64,000 nt of DNA from Georgenia muralis (GCF_003814705.1 NZ_RKRA01000001.1:1302001-1366000), one strand, 5' to 3'. Shown: positions 29,210-37,412, counted from the first letter of the stretch. A program made the numbers and translations. Notes: generated by a model from the letters alone, not told the origin.

Positions 29210-29225
29210 GCCGGCCGCGGCACGC

Positions 29226-30368
29226 TCAGGAGAAGAGGAAGATCCGCCCGTCACCCGCGCCCATGAGGGCCTCGAGGGCCAGCAGCGTCCCGGCCGCGCC
29301 GGAGAGCAGGCCCGCACCGGTGCTGCGGACGTCGATCTTTGCGCCGAGCAGGCCCAGGCGCCCGAGGTGCGGCCCCATCACCGCGCGGCGCTGGACCGGG
29401 GTGTCCCACGGGGTGCGGCGCAGGTGCCACAGCGCCATCGCCACGCCCGCGGCGCCGCCGTCGAGCCCGGCCTCCTCGGGGCTGTAGCACTCGGCGGCCG
29501 TGGCGATCCACTCGGCGGCGTCACCCAGCCAGCGGTCGTCCAGGTGCGCCATCGCCTCGCGGATGACCATCGCGAGCCCCGCGCTGCCCTGACCGAGGGT
29601 GGGCTGCTGCCACCACAGCGGAGCGGCACCGTCCCCGCTCAGCGGCGCCCAGCCGAGCTTCCCGAGGTCCTGCAGGAGGGCGGCCTCGGCCGGGCCGAGG
29701 AGCGACTCGTCCTCGGTGATCTCGTACAGGTGGATGAGGAAGAGGGCCGCACCGGCCCCGCCCTCGAGGAGCCCGCTGCCGTGGTCGCACGCACCGAGCC
29801 GCACGATGAGCTCGCCGGCGATCTCGGTCAGCCGGGCCATGAGGGCGTCCTCGTCGCCGATCGGCGCACGCTCGAGGAGCGCCAGTCCCAGACCGGCGAG
29901 CCCGCTGCTCACGGAGACGTCGAGGCGTCCCAGGGGCGCCTCGTCGGCCCGCCGCCACAGCCGGGCGGCGTCGTCGTGGCGGCCGAGACGGTCCAGGGCC
30001 AGGGCGGCTCCGCTGGCGCCGTCGAACAGGCCGGGGGCGGTGAGCTCGTCCGCCCGGGCGACGAGCCAGTCGACCAGCCGCTCGGGGACGTCGGCGCCGA
30101 TCTCGGCGAGCGCCCACAGGACGCCGGCCGCGCCGGTCCCGAGCGAGGCGCCGTCGGTCCCCGGGAAGAGCCGGTCGGCCCGGGCGGGGGTCGCCGAGCG
30201 CAGGATCTCGCGCACGAGGGCGGAGCGGGCCTGGCGGTGGGCGAGGGCCCCCCGGTCACGCAGGTGCAGGACGTCGGCCGGCGCATCGGGCGCGAGCAGG
30301 TCCACGGCGTCCCGAGCCGGGCGGACGACGGCGGCGTGCGGTCGCACCCACTGGGTCGTAGCGCTCAT
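29226..30368 (-). CDS. Stand-alone LanC-like (lanthionine synthetase C) protein
   Basis: A 380-residue alpha/alpha-barrel protein. Seven GxxG-type repeats are readable: GTGAAGVLWAL, GLFDGASGAALAL, SSGLAGLGLALL, GLLEGGAGAALFL, GQGSAGLAMV, GLDGGAAGVAMAL and GLLSGAAGTLLAL. The Cys/Cys-His zinc ligands of LanC cyclases are not evident; the usual CHG is GLLSG. It thus resembles the C-domain of class III/IV synthetases, but has no kinase or lyase domain. No precursor, LanB/LanM or protease gene is nearby. It may be a binding or scaffold protein. ATG 30368 follows CAGGGGGA. Confidence 0.8.
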   Translation of the reverse strand: MSATTQWVRPHAAVVRPARDAVDLLAPDAPADVLHLRDRGALAHRQARSALVREILRSATPARADRLFPGTDGASLGTGAAGVLWALAEIGADVPERLVDWLVARADELTAPGLFDGASGAALALDRLGRHDDAARLWRRADEAPLGRLDVSVSSGLAGLGLALLERAPIGDEDALMARLTEIAGELIVRLGACDHGSGLLEGGAGAALFLIHLYEITEDESLLGPAEAALLQDLGKLGWAPLSGDGAAPLWWQQPTLGQGSAGLAMVIREAMAHLDDRWLGDAAEWIATAAECYSPEEAGLDGGAAGVAMALWHLRRTPWDTPVQRRAVMGPHLGRLGLLGAKIDVRSTGAGLLSGAAGTLLALEALMGAGDGRIFLFS

Positions 30369-30589
30369 GACGGGTCCCCCTGCTGCTCACCGGTTACTCG
30401 GCCTGCCAATGCAGGACGATTGCTGTATCGGCAAAATTACCGTCCGGGATAGCGGTCTCCGGCCGTCCGGCCCGTGCACTTCGTGCCATGGCAGGAACGT
30501 GCCATCCAGCGGCCGGCCGGGCGCCCGTCGTCTCGGGGTCTGCCCGTCGTCTCGGGGGTCGCTACGGCGTGAGCGTGAGGTTGCGGCGC
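30369..30589. promoter_or_regulatory. Upstream region of LanC-like gene
   Basis: This 221-bp gap lies between the LanC-like start and the IMPase stop. It holds CCTGC-CAAT-GCAGG (30402-30415), a short AT-rich patch at about 30416-30435, and TCGTGCCATGGCAGGA at 30481-30496. The last matches the perfect palindrome at 337-352 in 15 of 16 positions. It may be the promoter-operator of the LanC-like gene. No gene of its own is supported. Confidence 0.4.
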
Positions 30590-31402
30590 TCAGGCGCCCG
30601 CCGCACGCAGGGCAGCGGCCAGCTCCTCGACCAGGTCGTACCCGCCGGCGATGGTCATGGCGGGTGACGCCGGTCCCCCAGTCAGGCCCTGCACCGCCCC
30701 GCCCGCCTCGCTGACCACGAGCGAGCCGGCCGCCATGTCCCACGGGTTGAGGCCGATCTCGTAGTAGGCGTCGAGGCGGCCGTCCGCCACGAGGCACAGG
30801 TCGATCGCAGCCGAGCCGAGCCGGCGGATGTCGCGCACCTGGGGGAGGATCTGCGCGACGAGCGCCCCTTCCAGGGTCCGCTCCTCGACCGTGTAGCCGA
30901 AACCGGTGCCGACCAGTGCCCGTGCCAGCGGCGGGGCAGGCCGCGGGCCGAGACGCTCGCCGTCGCGCCACGCGCCGAGACCTCGCGCCGCGGTCCAGGT
31001 GGTGCCCAGCGCGACGGCGTGGACGCACCCGGCCTCGGCGGTCCAGGTCAGCGGGTCGGCGCTGCCGGAGACCACGGCGACGGAGATCGAGTAGGACGGG
31101 ATGCCGTAGAGGAAGTTCACCGTCCCGTCGATGGGGTCGACCACCCAGGTCAGCCCCGACGTGCCCGCGACCGACCCCTCCTCCTCACCCAGGACGCCGT
31201 CGTCGGGCCGCAGCTCGGCCAGGCGCGCGCGCAGGAGCGCCTCGACCTCCTCGTCCACGGCGGTGACGACGTCGACGGCGGAGGACTTGGTGCGGGCGAC
31301 GCCGCCGTGGTCGGCGGTCCGGGCCCGGGCGTGCTCCCCCGCGGTGCGGGCGAGGTCCTCGCAGAGGGCGAGGAGCTCGGCGGGGTCGGGGATGGTGCTC
31401 AC
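30590..31402 (-). CDS. Inositol monophosphatase family protein
   Basis: A 270-residue Mg2+-dependent phosphatase. The metal-site motifs are in order: GEEEGS (about residue 70), WVVDPIDGTVNFLYG (about 85-100) and GLNPWDMAAG (about 210). In actinobacteria relatives dephosphorylate myo-inositol 1-phosphate, histidinol phosphate (HisN) or fructose 1,6-bisphosphate. The ino1 gene about 12 kb away makes inositol phosphate synthesis a sensible context, but the substrate is not proven. GTG 31402 follows GGGAG and gives the normal family length; longer reads are not supported. Confidence 0.88.
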   Translation of the reverse strand: MSTIPDPAELLALCEDLARTAGEHARARTADHGGVARTKSSAVDVVTAVDEEVEALLRARLAELRPDDGVLGEEEGSVAGTSGLTWVVDPIDGTVNFLYGIPSYSISVAVVSGSADPLTWTAEAGCVHAVALGTTWTAARGLGAWRDGERLGPRPAPPLARALVGTGFGYTVEERTLEGALVAQILPQVRDIRRLGSAAIDLCLVADGRLDAYYEIGLNPWDMAAGSLVVSEAGGAVQGLTGGPASPAMTIAGGYDLVEELAAALRAAGA

Positions 31403-31567
31403 GTCGGTCTCCCGGTGTTCGGCAGGGATGGTCGGCACAAGCCTGTCACGCGGTACGCCACGGTCGGGGCAGGGCCACCTCGGCGGCACCTCGGCGGGGA
31501 GCGCCCGAGCCCGACGTCGGGCCGGGCCGGGTGGCGCGGTGCCGGGCCGGGTGGCGCCGTTCCGGAG

Positions 31568-32455
31568 CTAGTCGACCTGACCGGCGGCGCTGCACCGCGC
31601 CAGCTCATCCTCGTCCAGGATGAGGTCGGCCGCCGCGGCGGAGTCGACGATGGACGCCGGCCGACGGGCGCCGGGGATCGGGATGACCCGCTCGCTCAGC
31701 GCGAGCTCCCAGGCCAGCACCACCTGCTGTGGGCTCACCCCGTGGTCGGCGGCGATGTCAGCGAAGGCGGAGAACTCGGTTCCTACGGAACGACCCCCGC
31801 CGCCGGTGCCGCCGAGGGGGCTCCACGGCAGGAAGGCGATCCCCTGCTCGGCGCAGTACCGCAGCTCCCCCTCGGAGCTGCGGTAGCGGGGGGAGAACTC
31901 GTTCTGCACGCTGACGAGACCGCCCGGGCCCAGGACGTCCTGCGCGATGCGGATCTCCTCGACGTTCGCGTTGGAGATCCCGACGCAGCGGACCTTTCCC
32001 TCCTGGACGAGCGCCGCGAAGTTGCCCACCACCTCGGCGTAGTCCATCGACCGGTCGGGTCGGTGCCACTGGTAGAGGTCGATCACGTCCCGCCCGAGGC
32101 GACGCAGCGAGCCCTCGACCGCGCTGCGCAGGTAGGACATCGACCCGTCCCGTCCCCACGTGTCCCCGGGCCCGCGGGTGATACCGCCCTTGGTGGCGAC
32201 GACGAGCCCGTCCGGCAGCGTGCCGTAGGCGCGCAGCGCCGCGGCGACGAGCTCCTCGTTGTGGCCGAACGTGTCCCAGCTCGGTGCGTAGATGTCGGCG
32301 GTGTCCAGGAGGGTGACGCCGGCGTCGAGGGCGGCGTGGATCGTGGCGACCGACTCCTCCCGGCCGGGGTACTCGTGGTCGTTGTTCATCGACATCGGCA
32401 TGCAGCCGAGGCCGATGGCGGAGACGTCGAACGGGCCGAGGGTGCGGGTCTTCAT
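31568..32455 (-). CDS. Aldo/keto reductase
   Basis: A 295-residue TIM-barrel NADPH oxidoreductase. The catalytic set is visible: Asp in LLDTADIYA, Tyr four residues on, Lys in VVATKGG and His in YQWHRPD. The cofactor-binding end is near IPIPGARRP. The substrate is unknown. ATG 32455 lies 6 nt downstream of a TACCGT -10-like hexamer with no ribosome site, so the transcript is probably leaderless. Confidence 0.9.
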   Translation of the reverse strand: MKTRTLGPFDVSAIGLGCMPMSMNNDHEYPGREESVATIHAALDAGVTLLDTADIYAPSWDTFGHNEELVAAALRAYGTLPDGLVVATKGGITRGPGDTWGRDGSMSYLRSAVEGSLRRLGRDVIDLYQWHRPDRSMDYAEVVGNFAALVQEGKVRCVGISNANVEEIRIAQDVLGPGGLVSVQNEFSPRYRSSEGELRYCAEQGIAFLPWSPLGGTGGGGRSVGTEFSAFADIAADHGVSPQQVVLAWELALSERVIPIPGARRPASIVDSAAAADLILDEDELARCSAAGQVD

Positions 32456-32516
32456 AGGGCGACGGTAGGGCACCCGGTCGACGTCCGCGTCCCGGGCCGC
32501 GGCTGTCCTCCCGGCG

Positions 32517-35126
32517 CTACCGCGCCATGTCGACGAACCGGGAGTAGTGGCCCTGGAAGGCCACGACCACGGTGTCGGTCGGTCCGTTGCGGTGCTTGGC
32601 CACGATGATGTCGGCCTCGCCGGCGCGTGGGGACTCCTTCTCGTAGGCGTCCTCGCGGTGCAGGAGCATGACGACGTCGGCGTCCTGCTCGAGCGAGCCA
32701 CTCTCACGAAGGTCGCTCATCATCGGCTTCTTGTCCGTGCGCTGCTCGGGACCACGGTTGAGCTGGGCGACCGCGATGACCGGCACCTCGATCTCCTTGG
32801 CCAGGAGCTTCAGCGCCCGGGAGAACTCGGAGACCTCCTGCTGGCGCGACTCCACCCGCTTGCCCGAGCTCATGAGCTGGAGGTAGTCGACGACGACGAG
32901 GCGGAGGTCGTGGCGCTGCTTGAGGCGCCGGCACTTCGCGCGGATCTCCATGAGCGACATGTTCGGGCTGTCGTCGATGAACAGGGGCGCCTCGGAGACC
33001 CGGCTCATGGCCGTCGCCATCCGGGTCCAGTCCTCCTCGCGCATGGTGCCCTTGCGCATGTTCTGCAGCGGCACCTGCGCCTCGGCGGAGAGCAGTCGCA
33101 TCGTCAGCTCGGTCCGGCCCATCTCGAGGGAGAACACCACGGAGGTGAGGCCGTGCTTGATGGACGCCGACCGGCAGATGTCGAGCGCCATGGTGGAGTT
33201 GTGGGTCGGGATCATCGACCGTGAGGCGAGGTACAGGTGCGTGGGGTGGTCGATCTGGACGCACCGAACCGGGACTGCGTCGATGCGCCGAACGCCGGTG
33301 ATGAAGCGCTCGGTGCGCCGCCCGGTAGCCGTGGTTCTCCGCTCAGCGTGGACGCGCTGCTTGCGGGTGAGCGCGAAGACCTGGTCGTCGGTGGTGAAGG
33401 TGATGGTGTAGGCGACAGACGTCTCGGCCAGGCGCCCCCGCACCGTCCTGGTCGACCAGCCGGTGCGGTACCCCAGGCTGTGCACCAGCTCCCGGACGTC
33501 ATGCGCGAGGCGAGCACTGGTGACGGTGAACTGCACGGCGCCCGTAGGACTGACCGTGCCGTCGGTGTCGAGCAGGCCCGCGAGGAGTGCCCGACGCTGT
33601 CGCTCGCTCGCCCGGAGGTATGACTGGGGGATGTGCTTGCTGCCCAGGACTCCCAGCTTGCGCAGCAGCGCGTGGACGTTGCCGTGGTCGTGCCAGCACA
33701 CCTGACACAGCCGGGACCCCGAGCTGTCCTTGCCACAGTCCGGGCACGCCGGACGGACCTTCTCCAGCAGAAGCGTCTTGCGCTTCCCCCCGCAGCTGCG
33801 GCCACACGTGCGTACGTGCGCCTGCTTGGACACGTAGGCGACGCCGCAGACGTCGCACGCGCGCTCCTGCGGGGCCGGCGAGGGCGGCAGTCCGATGGAG
33901 TAGTTCAGGCCGGCCCCGGCTCGCACCACATAGCCTGCTGCCTCGACGAGCGTGGCCACCTCTGGGTCCGCAGAAGTGAAACGGGCTCCGGCGCTGTGCC
34001 CGTCGCCCAGCCAGACGCCCAGGACGTACGCGTCGAGCGGCAGGTCGGCATCGGGAAGGATGATCGGAGCGGCGTTGGTGACCGAGTGGTTGAGGCGCCG
34101 GTCCGCCGTCGGGCAGCGCAGGGTGTTCGCGATCTCCTCGGTGGTGCGCACCTGGGCGAAGGTCACCTGGTTTCGGTAACCGTTGTACCCGGTGGCCGCC
34201 TGCTGCGCCGAACGCCGCGACGCCCTGGTCTCAGTCAGCCACTGGTGCTGCCCGTCGGCGACGATGGTCGTGCCGTCGTCGAACGTCACCTCGTAGCACG
34301 GGCGGTCCGTCATGACGTCGGTCGCCGCCACCACGGTGGTGGGCGTGCCGTCCACGGCGATGAGCTGGTCGCCAACAGCTACCTCACCCATCGTGGTCCA
34401 GCCAGTAGGCGTCGGCAGCGGCGTGTCCAGGGCGAGGGCCTTACCAATAGCTGGTCTCGCCGCGATAATGATCATCTGTCCGCCGTGCAAACCGTTGGTC
34501 AAGGCGTCCAGGTCGGCGAAGCCCGTGGGCACGCCGACCATCCCCTCCCCGCGGTTGGCGGCGTGCTCGATCTCCTCCATCGTGAGGTTGATGGTGTCCC
34601 GCAGCGGGACGTAGTCCTCGCTCGTCCGGCGCTCGGTCACGGCGTAGACCTCGGCCTGCGCCGAGTTGACGAGGTCGTCGACGTCGCCGCCCTCGGTGGC
34701 GTACCCCAGCTGGACGATGCGGGTCCCCGCCTCGACCAGCCGGCGCAGCACGGCCTGCTCACGCACGATGCGGGCGTAGTAGCCGGCGTTGGCAGCGGTG
34801 GGCACGGACGAGATGAGCGTGTGCAGGTAGGGCGCGCCGCCGACCCGGGCCATCTCGCCGCGCTTGGTCAGCTCGGCGGCGACGGTGACGGCGTCGGCCG
34901 GCTCACCGCGGCCGTAGAGGTCGATGATCGCCTCGTAGACCATCTCGTGCGCGGGGCGGTAGAAGTCGTTGCCCCGCAGCTCCTCGACGACGTCGGCGAT
35001 GGCGTCCTTGGACAGCAGCATGCCGCCGAGGACACTCTGCTCCGCCGCCACGTCCTGGGGCGGGGTGCGGTCGAAGGACTCCCGCTCCTGGTAGGCGCGC
35101 GCCCCGACCTGCTCGTCAACCGACAC
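32517..35126 (-). CDS. dnaB: Replicative DNA helicase DnaB with in-frame intein
   Basis: An 869-residue precursor; removal of the 414-residue intein leaves 455 residues, normal for DnaB. The N-terminal domain starts with RTPPQDVAAEQSVLGGMLL. The RecA-like ATPase has its Walker A split by the intein (ARPAIGK | STMALD), then SLEMGRTEL, the Walker B VVVDYLQLM and the Arg-finger region near the end. It unwinds DNA at the replication fork. GTG 35126 has GGGAGGAC at 6 nt. The upstream gap carries several DnaA-box-like 9-mers. Until splicing restores the P-loop the precursor cannot hydrolyse ATP. Confidence 0.96.
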   Translation of the reverse strand: MSVDEQVGARAYQERESFDRTPPQDVAAEQSVLGGMLLSKDAIADVVEELRGNDFYRPAHEMVYEAIIDLYGRGEPADAVTVAAELTKRGEMARVGGAPYLHTLISSVPTAANAGYYARIVREQAVLRRLVEAGTRIVQLGYATEGGDVDDLVNSAQAEVYAVTERRTSEDYVPLRDTINLTMEEIEHAANRGEGMVGVPTGFADLDALTNGLHGGQMIIIAARPAIGKALALDTPLPTPTGWTTMGEVAVGDQLIAVDGTPTTVVAATDVMTDRPCYEVTFDDGTTIVADGQHQWLTETRASRRSAQQAATGYNGYRNQVTFAQVRTTEEIANTLRCPTADRRLNHSVTNAAPIILPDADLPLDAYVLGVWLGDGHSAGARFTSADPEVATLVEAAGYVVRAGAGLNYSIGLPPSPAPQERACDVCGVAYVSKQAHVRTCGRSCGGKRKTLLLEKVRPACPDCGKDSSGSRLCQVCWHDHGNVHALLRKLGVLGSKHIPQSYLRASERQRRALLAGLLDTDGTVSPTGAVQFTVTSARLAHDVRELVHSLGYRTGWSTRTVRGRLAETSVAYTITFTTDDQVFALTRKQRVHAERRTTATGRRTERFITGVRRIDAVPVRCVQIDHPTHLYLASRSMIPTHNSTMALDICRSASIKHGLTSVVFSLEMGRTELTMRLLSAEAQVPLQNMRKGTMREEDWTRMATAMSRVSEAPLFIDDSPNMSLMEIRAKCRRLKQRHDLRLVVVDYLQLMSSGKRVESRQQEVSEFSRALKLLAKEIEVPVIAVAQLNRGPEQRTDKKPMMSDLRESGSLEQDADVVMLLHREDAYEKESPRAGEADIIVAKHRNGPTDTVVVAFQGHYSRFVDMAR
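33198..34439 (-). other. Class 3-type intein with zinc-knuckle LAGLIDADG homing endonuclease
   Basis: A 414-residue intein at precursor residues 230-643, between Lys229 and Ser644. It starts with Ala, not Cys or Ser. His65 and Trp67 lie in block B (GQHQWLT), Cys393 in block F (VRCVQID) and Thr412-His-Asn414 at the end. The W-C-T triplet defines class 3 inteins, which start splicing from the block F Cys. Endonuclease motifs are VLGVWLGDG (139-147) and LLAGLLDTDG (285-294), both with the catalytic Asp. Between them lie C195-x2-C198, C212-x3-C216, C232-x2-C235 and C245-x2-C248, two probable zinc sites. Confidence 0.93.
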
Positions 35127-35431
35127 GTGCGTCCTCCCACCCCGGGGCCCGTCCCCGGGCCCCGTCCTACATCCGGCCACCCACACCGGGCCGGCCGCGA
35201 GCACCACGTGGTGGCGCCCGCGCGACGTTAGGGCCTCAGCCTGGTGGGACCAAACGCCCCCTGTGCAGGGCGGCGACCTATTCTGTGGACGGCGTGTGGA
35301 CGAGGGCCGCCCTGGTTGTGCACAGTCGGTGGACAAGAATGTGGGTAACCGTTTGCATCGCGCCGGTTCTGACGCGGCACGGCCCTCCACAGCCATGCAC
35401 ACACTGTGGACAGAAAGAGGTCGGTGGATCC
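35127..35431. promoter_or_regulatory. dnaB-MATE divergent gap with DnaA-box-like cluster
   Basis: Within 130 bp five 9-mers match the DnaA box (TTGTCCACA or its complement TGTGGACAA) at 7-8 of 9 positions. They are TGTGGACGG (35284), TGTGGACGA (35295), TTGTGCACA (35316), GGTGGACAA (35328) and TGTGGACAG (35405). The gap lies between divergent dnaB and MATE starts. It may tie dnaB expression to DnaA or be an origin-proximal DnaA sink. It is not flanked by dnaA or dnaN, so I do not call it oriC. Confidence 0.5.
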
Positions 35432-36826
35432 GTGGACGACACGCCCGGGGACGGCTCCGACCCTCGACCCACCCCTGAGTCGCCCGGACGCACCGACCGG
35501 GTGGGCGGCGCCTCGATCGACCGGCAGATCCTCGCCCTGGCAGTACCGGCGCTGGGCGCGCTGGTGGCGGAACCGCTGTTCGTCCTCGTCGACTCGGCGA
35601 TGGTCGGGCGCCTGGGCACCGCCGAGCTCGCCGGGCTGTCGCTCAGCTCGACCCTGCTCACCACCGTCGTCGGCGTCTTCGTCTTCCTCGCCTACGCCAC
35701 GACCGCGGCCACTGCCCGACGTGTCGGCGCCGGCGACCGGGCCGGGGCCGTCGCCGCAGGGGTCGACGGGATGTGGCTGGCGCTTCTGCTCGGTGCCCTC
35801 TCCGCCGGCGCCGCGCTCCTCGCCGCTCCGTGGGTGGTCGCGGCGCTCGGCGCGCCGGAGACGGTCGTCCCGCACGCCGTCGCCTACCTGCGCGCGTCCG
35901 CGGCGGGTCTGCCAGGCATGCTCGTGGTCCTGGCGGCGACCGGCACGCTGAGGGGTCTGCTGGACACCCGCACGCCGTTCGTCGTCGCCGTGGCCGGGGC
36001 GCTGGCCAACATCGGGCTGAACTTCATCCTCATCTACGGCGCGGGTCTCGGGGTCGCCGGGTCGGGCTTCGGCACGGCGATCGCCCAGACGTCGATGGGG
36101 CTGGCGCTGGCCTGGACCGTCCTGCGGGGGGCCCGCAGCCTCGGGGTGAGCCTGCGCCCGCACGGCGCCGGGATCTGGGCGTCGGCCGCGCAGGGACTGC
36201 CGCTCATGGTCCGCACGCTCACGCTGCGCGCCGCGATCCTCGTGACGGTCGCCGTCGCGACATCCCTGGGGACGGTGGTCCTCGCCGCGCACCAGGTCGT
36301 CACCGCCATGTGGAGTCTCGCGGCGTTCGGGCTCGACGCCCTGGCGATCGCCGGGCAGGCACTCGTGGGACGCGGCCTGGGAGCCGGCGACCTCGCGACG
36401 GTACGCGCCGTCATGCGCCGCTCCCTGCAGTGGGGCGTCGCGGCCGGGGCCGGCCTGGGTGTGCTCTTTGCCGCCGGCGGGTGGTTCCTCGCGCCGCTGT
36501 TCACCGGGGACGACGACGTCCGGCTCGCCGCCGCCGTCGGCCTGGCGGTGGCGGGGGCCTGCCTGCCGGTGGCGGGGTGGGTCTTCGTCCTCGACGGTGT
36601 GCTCATCGGGGCCGGCGACGGTCGGTACCTGGCCTGGGCGGGCGTCGTCACGCTGGTGGTCTACGTCCCGCTCGCGATGGCGGTCGGGGCCTGGGCTCCG
36701 GGAGGGGCGGTCGGCACCGCCTGGCTCTGGGCGACCTTCGGCGGGGCCTTCATGCTCGCCCGGGCCGTGACCACAGGGCTGCGGGCCCGCGGGGAGACCT
36801 GGATGGTCCCGGGGGCCGCGCGCTGA
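35432..36826 (+). CDS. MATE family efflux transporter (DinF-like)
   Basis: A 464-residue, twelve-helix multidrug and toxin extrusion protein. PALGALVAEPLFVLVDSAMVG at the start and AGSGFGTAIAQ and LDALAIAGQALVGRGLG further on are typical of the DinF branch of MATE antiporters, which use a Na+ or H+ gradient. The first 35 residues are polar and cytoplasmic. GTG 35432 is chosen; AGAGG lies about 12 nt upstream and no nearer start is in frame. It diverges from dnaB. Confidence 0.9.
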   Translation: MDDTPGDGSDPRPTPESPGRTDRVGGASIDRQILALAVPALGALVAEPLFVLVDSAMVGRLGTAELAGLSLSSTLLTTVVGVFVFLAYATTAATARRVGAGDRAGAVAAGVDGMWLALLLGALSAGAALLAAPWVVAALGAPETVVPHAVAYLRASAAGLPGMLVVLAATGTLRGLLDTRTPFVVAVAGALANIGLNFILIYGAGLGVAGSGFGTAIAQTSMGLALAWTVLRGARSLGVSLRPHGAGIWASAAQGLPLMVRTLTLRAAILVTVAVATSLGTVVLAAHQVVTAMWSLAAFGLDALAIAGQALVGRGLGAGDLATVRAVMRRSLQWGVAAGAGLGVLFAAGGWFLAPLFTGDDDVRLAAAVGLAVAGACLPVAGWVFVLDGVLIGAGDGRYLAWAGVVTLVVYVPLAMAVGAWAPGGAVGTAWLWATFGGAFMLARAVTTGLRARGETWMVPGAAR

Positions 36827-36932
36827 GTGGCACCGGGGCTGGGCGGGGGCCGGCCGCGCGCTCTTGCCGCGGCGGCACCGGGCACGCGACCATGACGCCG
36901 ATCCGCACGACCCGACCGACGGAGGAGGACCC

Positions 36933-37412
36933 GTGCGTCCGATCGTCCCCAACCTGTGGTTCGACACCGCGGCCGAGGAGGCCGCGAGCTTCTACGTCGG
37001 GGTGTTCGGTGGTGGGATCACCGCCGTCTCCCGCTACGGCCCGGACTCCCCCCGGGAGGAGGGGCTGGCCCTCACGGTCGACTTCACCCTCCAGGACCAG
37101 CGCTTCACCGCCATCAACGGAGGTCCGCAGTTCCCCTTCACCGAGGCCGTCTCCTTCCTCGTGCCCTGCGCGGACCAGGAGGAGGTGGACCGGTGCTGGG
37201 CGGCCCTGGTCGACGGCGGTGAGCCCCGCCCGTGCGGGTGGCTCAAGGACCGCTACGGGCTGTCCTGGCAGATCGTGCCGGACGCGCTGGGCGAGATGAT
37301 GAGCGACCCCGACCCGGAGAGGGTCGCCCGGGTGACCCAGGCGATGCTCGCCACCCAGGGGAAGTTCGACGTCGCCGCGCTCAGGGCGGCCTTCGACGGC
37401 GTGGCGGGCTGA
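36933..37412 (+). CDS. PhnB-like VOC family protein
   Basis: A 159-residue vicinal-oxygen-chelate fold protein of the PhnB/3-demethylubiquinone-type group. PNLWFDTAAEEAASFYVGVF at the start, FTAINGGPQFPFTEAVSF and WLKDRYGLSWQIVP are standard for the family. The name methyltransferase is historic; the function is unknown. GTG 36933 follows GGAGGAGG. Confidence 0.87.
   Translation: MRPIVPNLWFDTAAEEAASFYVGVFGGGITAVSRYGPDSPREEGLALTVDFTLQDQRFTAINGGPQFPFTEAVSFLVPCADQEEVDRCWAALVDGGEPRPCGWLKDRYGLSWQIVPDALGEMMSDPDPERVARVTQAMLATQGKFDVAALRAAFDGVAG

Noticed and set aside
30411-30714. Short Cys-containing plus-strand frame starting MQDDCC in the LanC-like promoter region
   Set aside because: No ribosome site or leaderless promoter; the frame runs into antisense of the IMPase gene and looks random.
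35127-35431. Chromosomal origin oriC
   Set aside because: DnaA-like boxes are present, but dnaA and dnaN do not flank the gap and no clear AT-rich unwinding element is seen.
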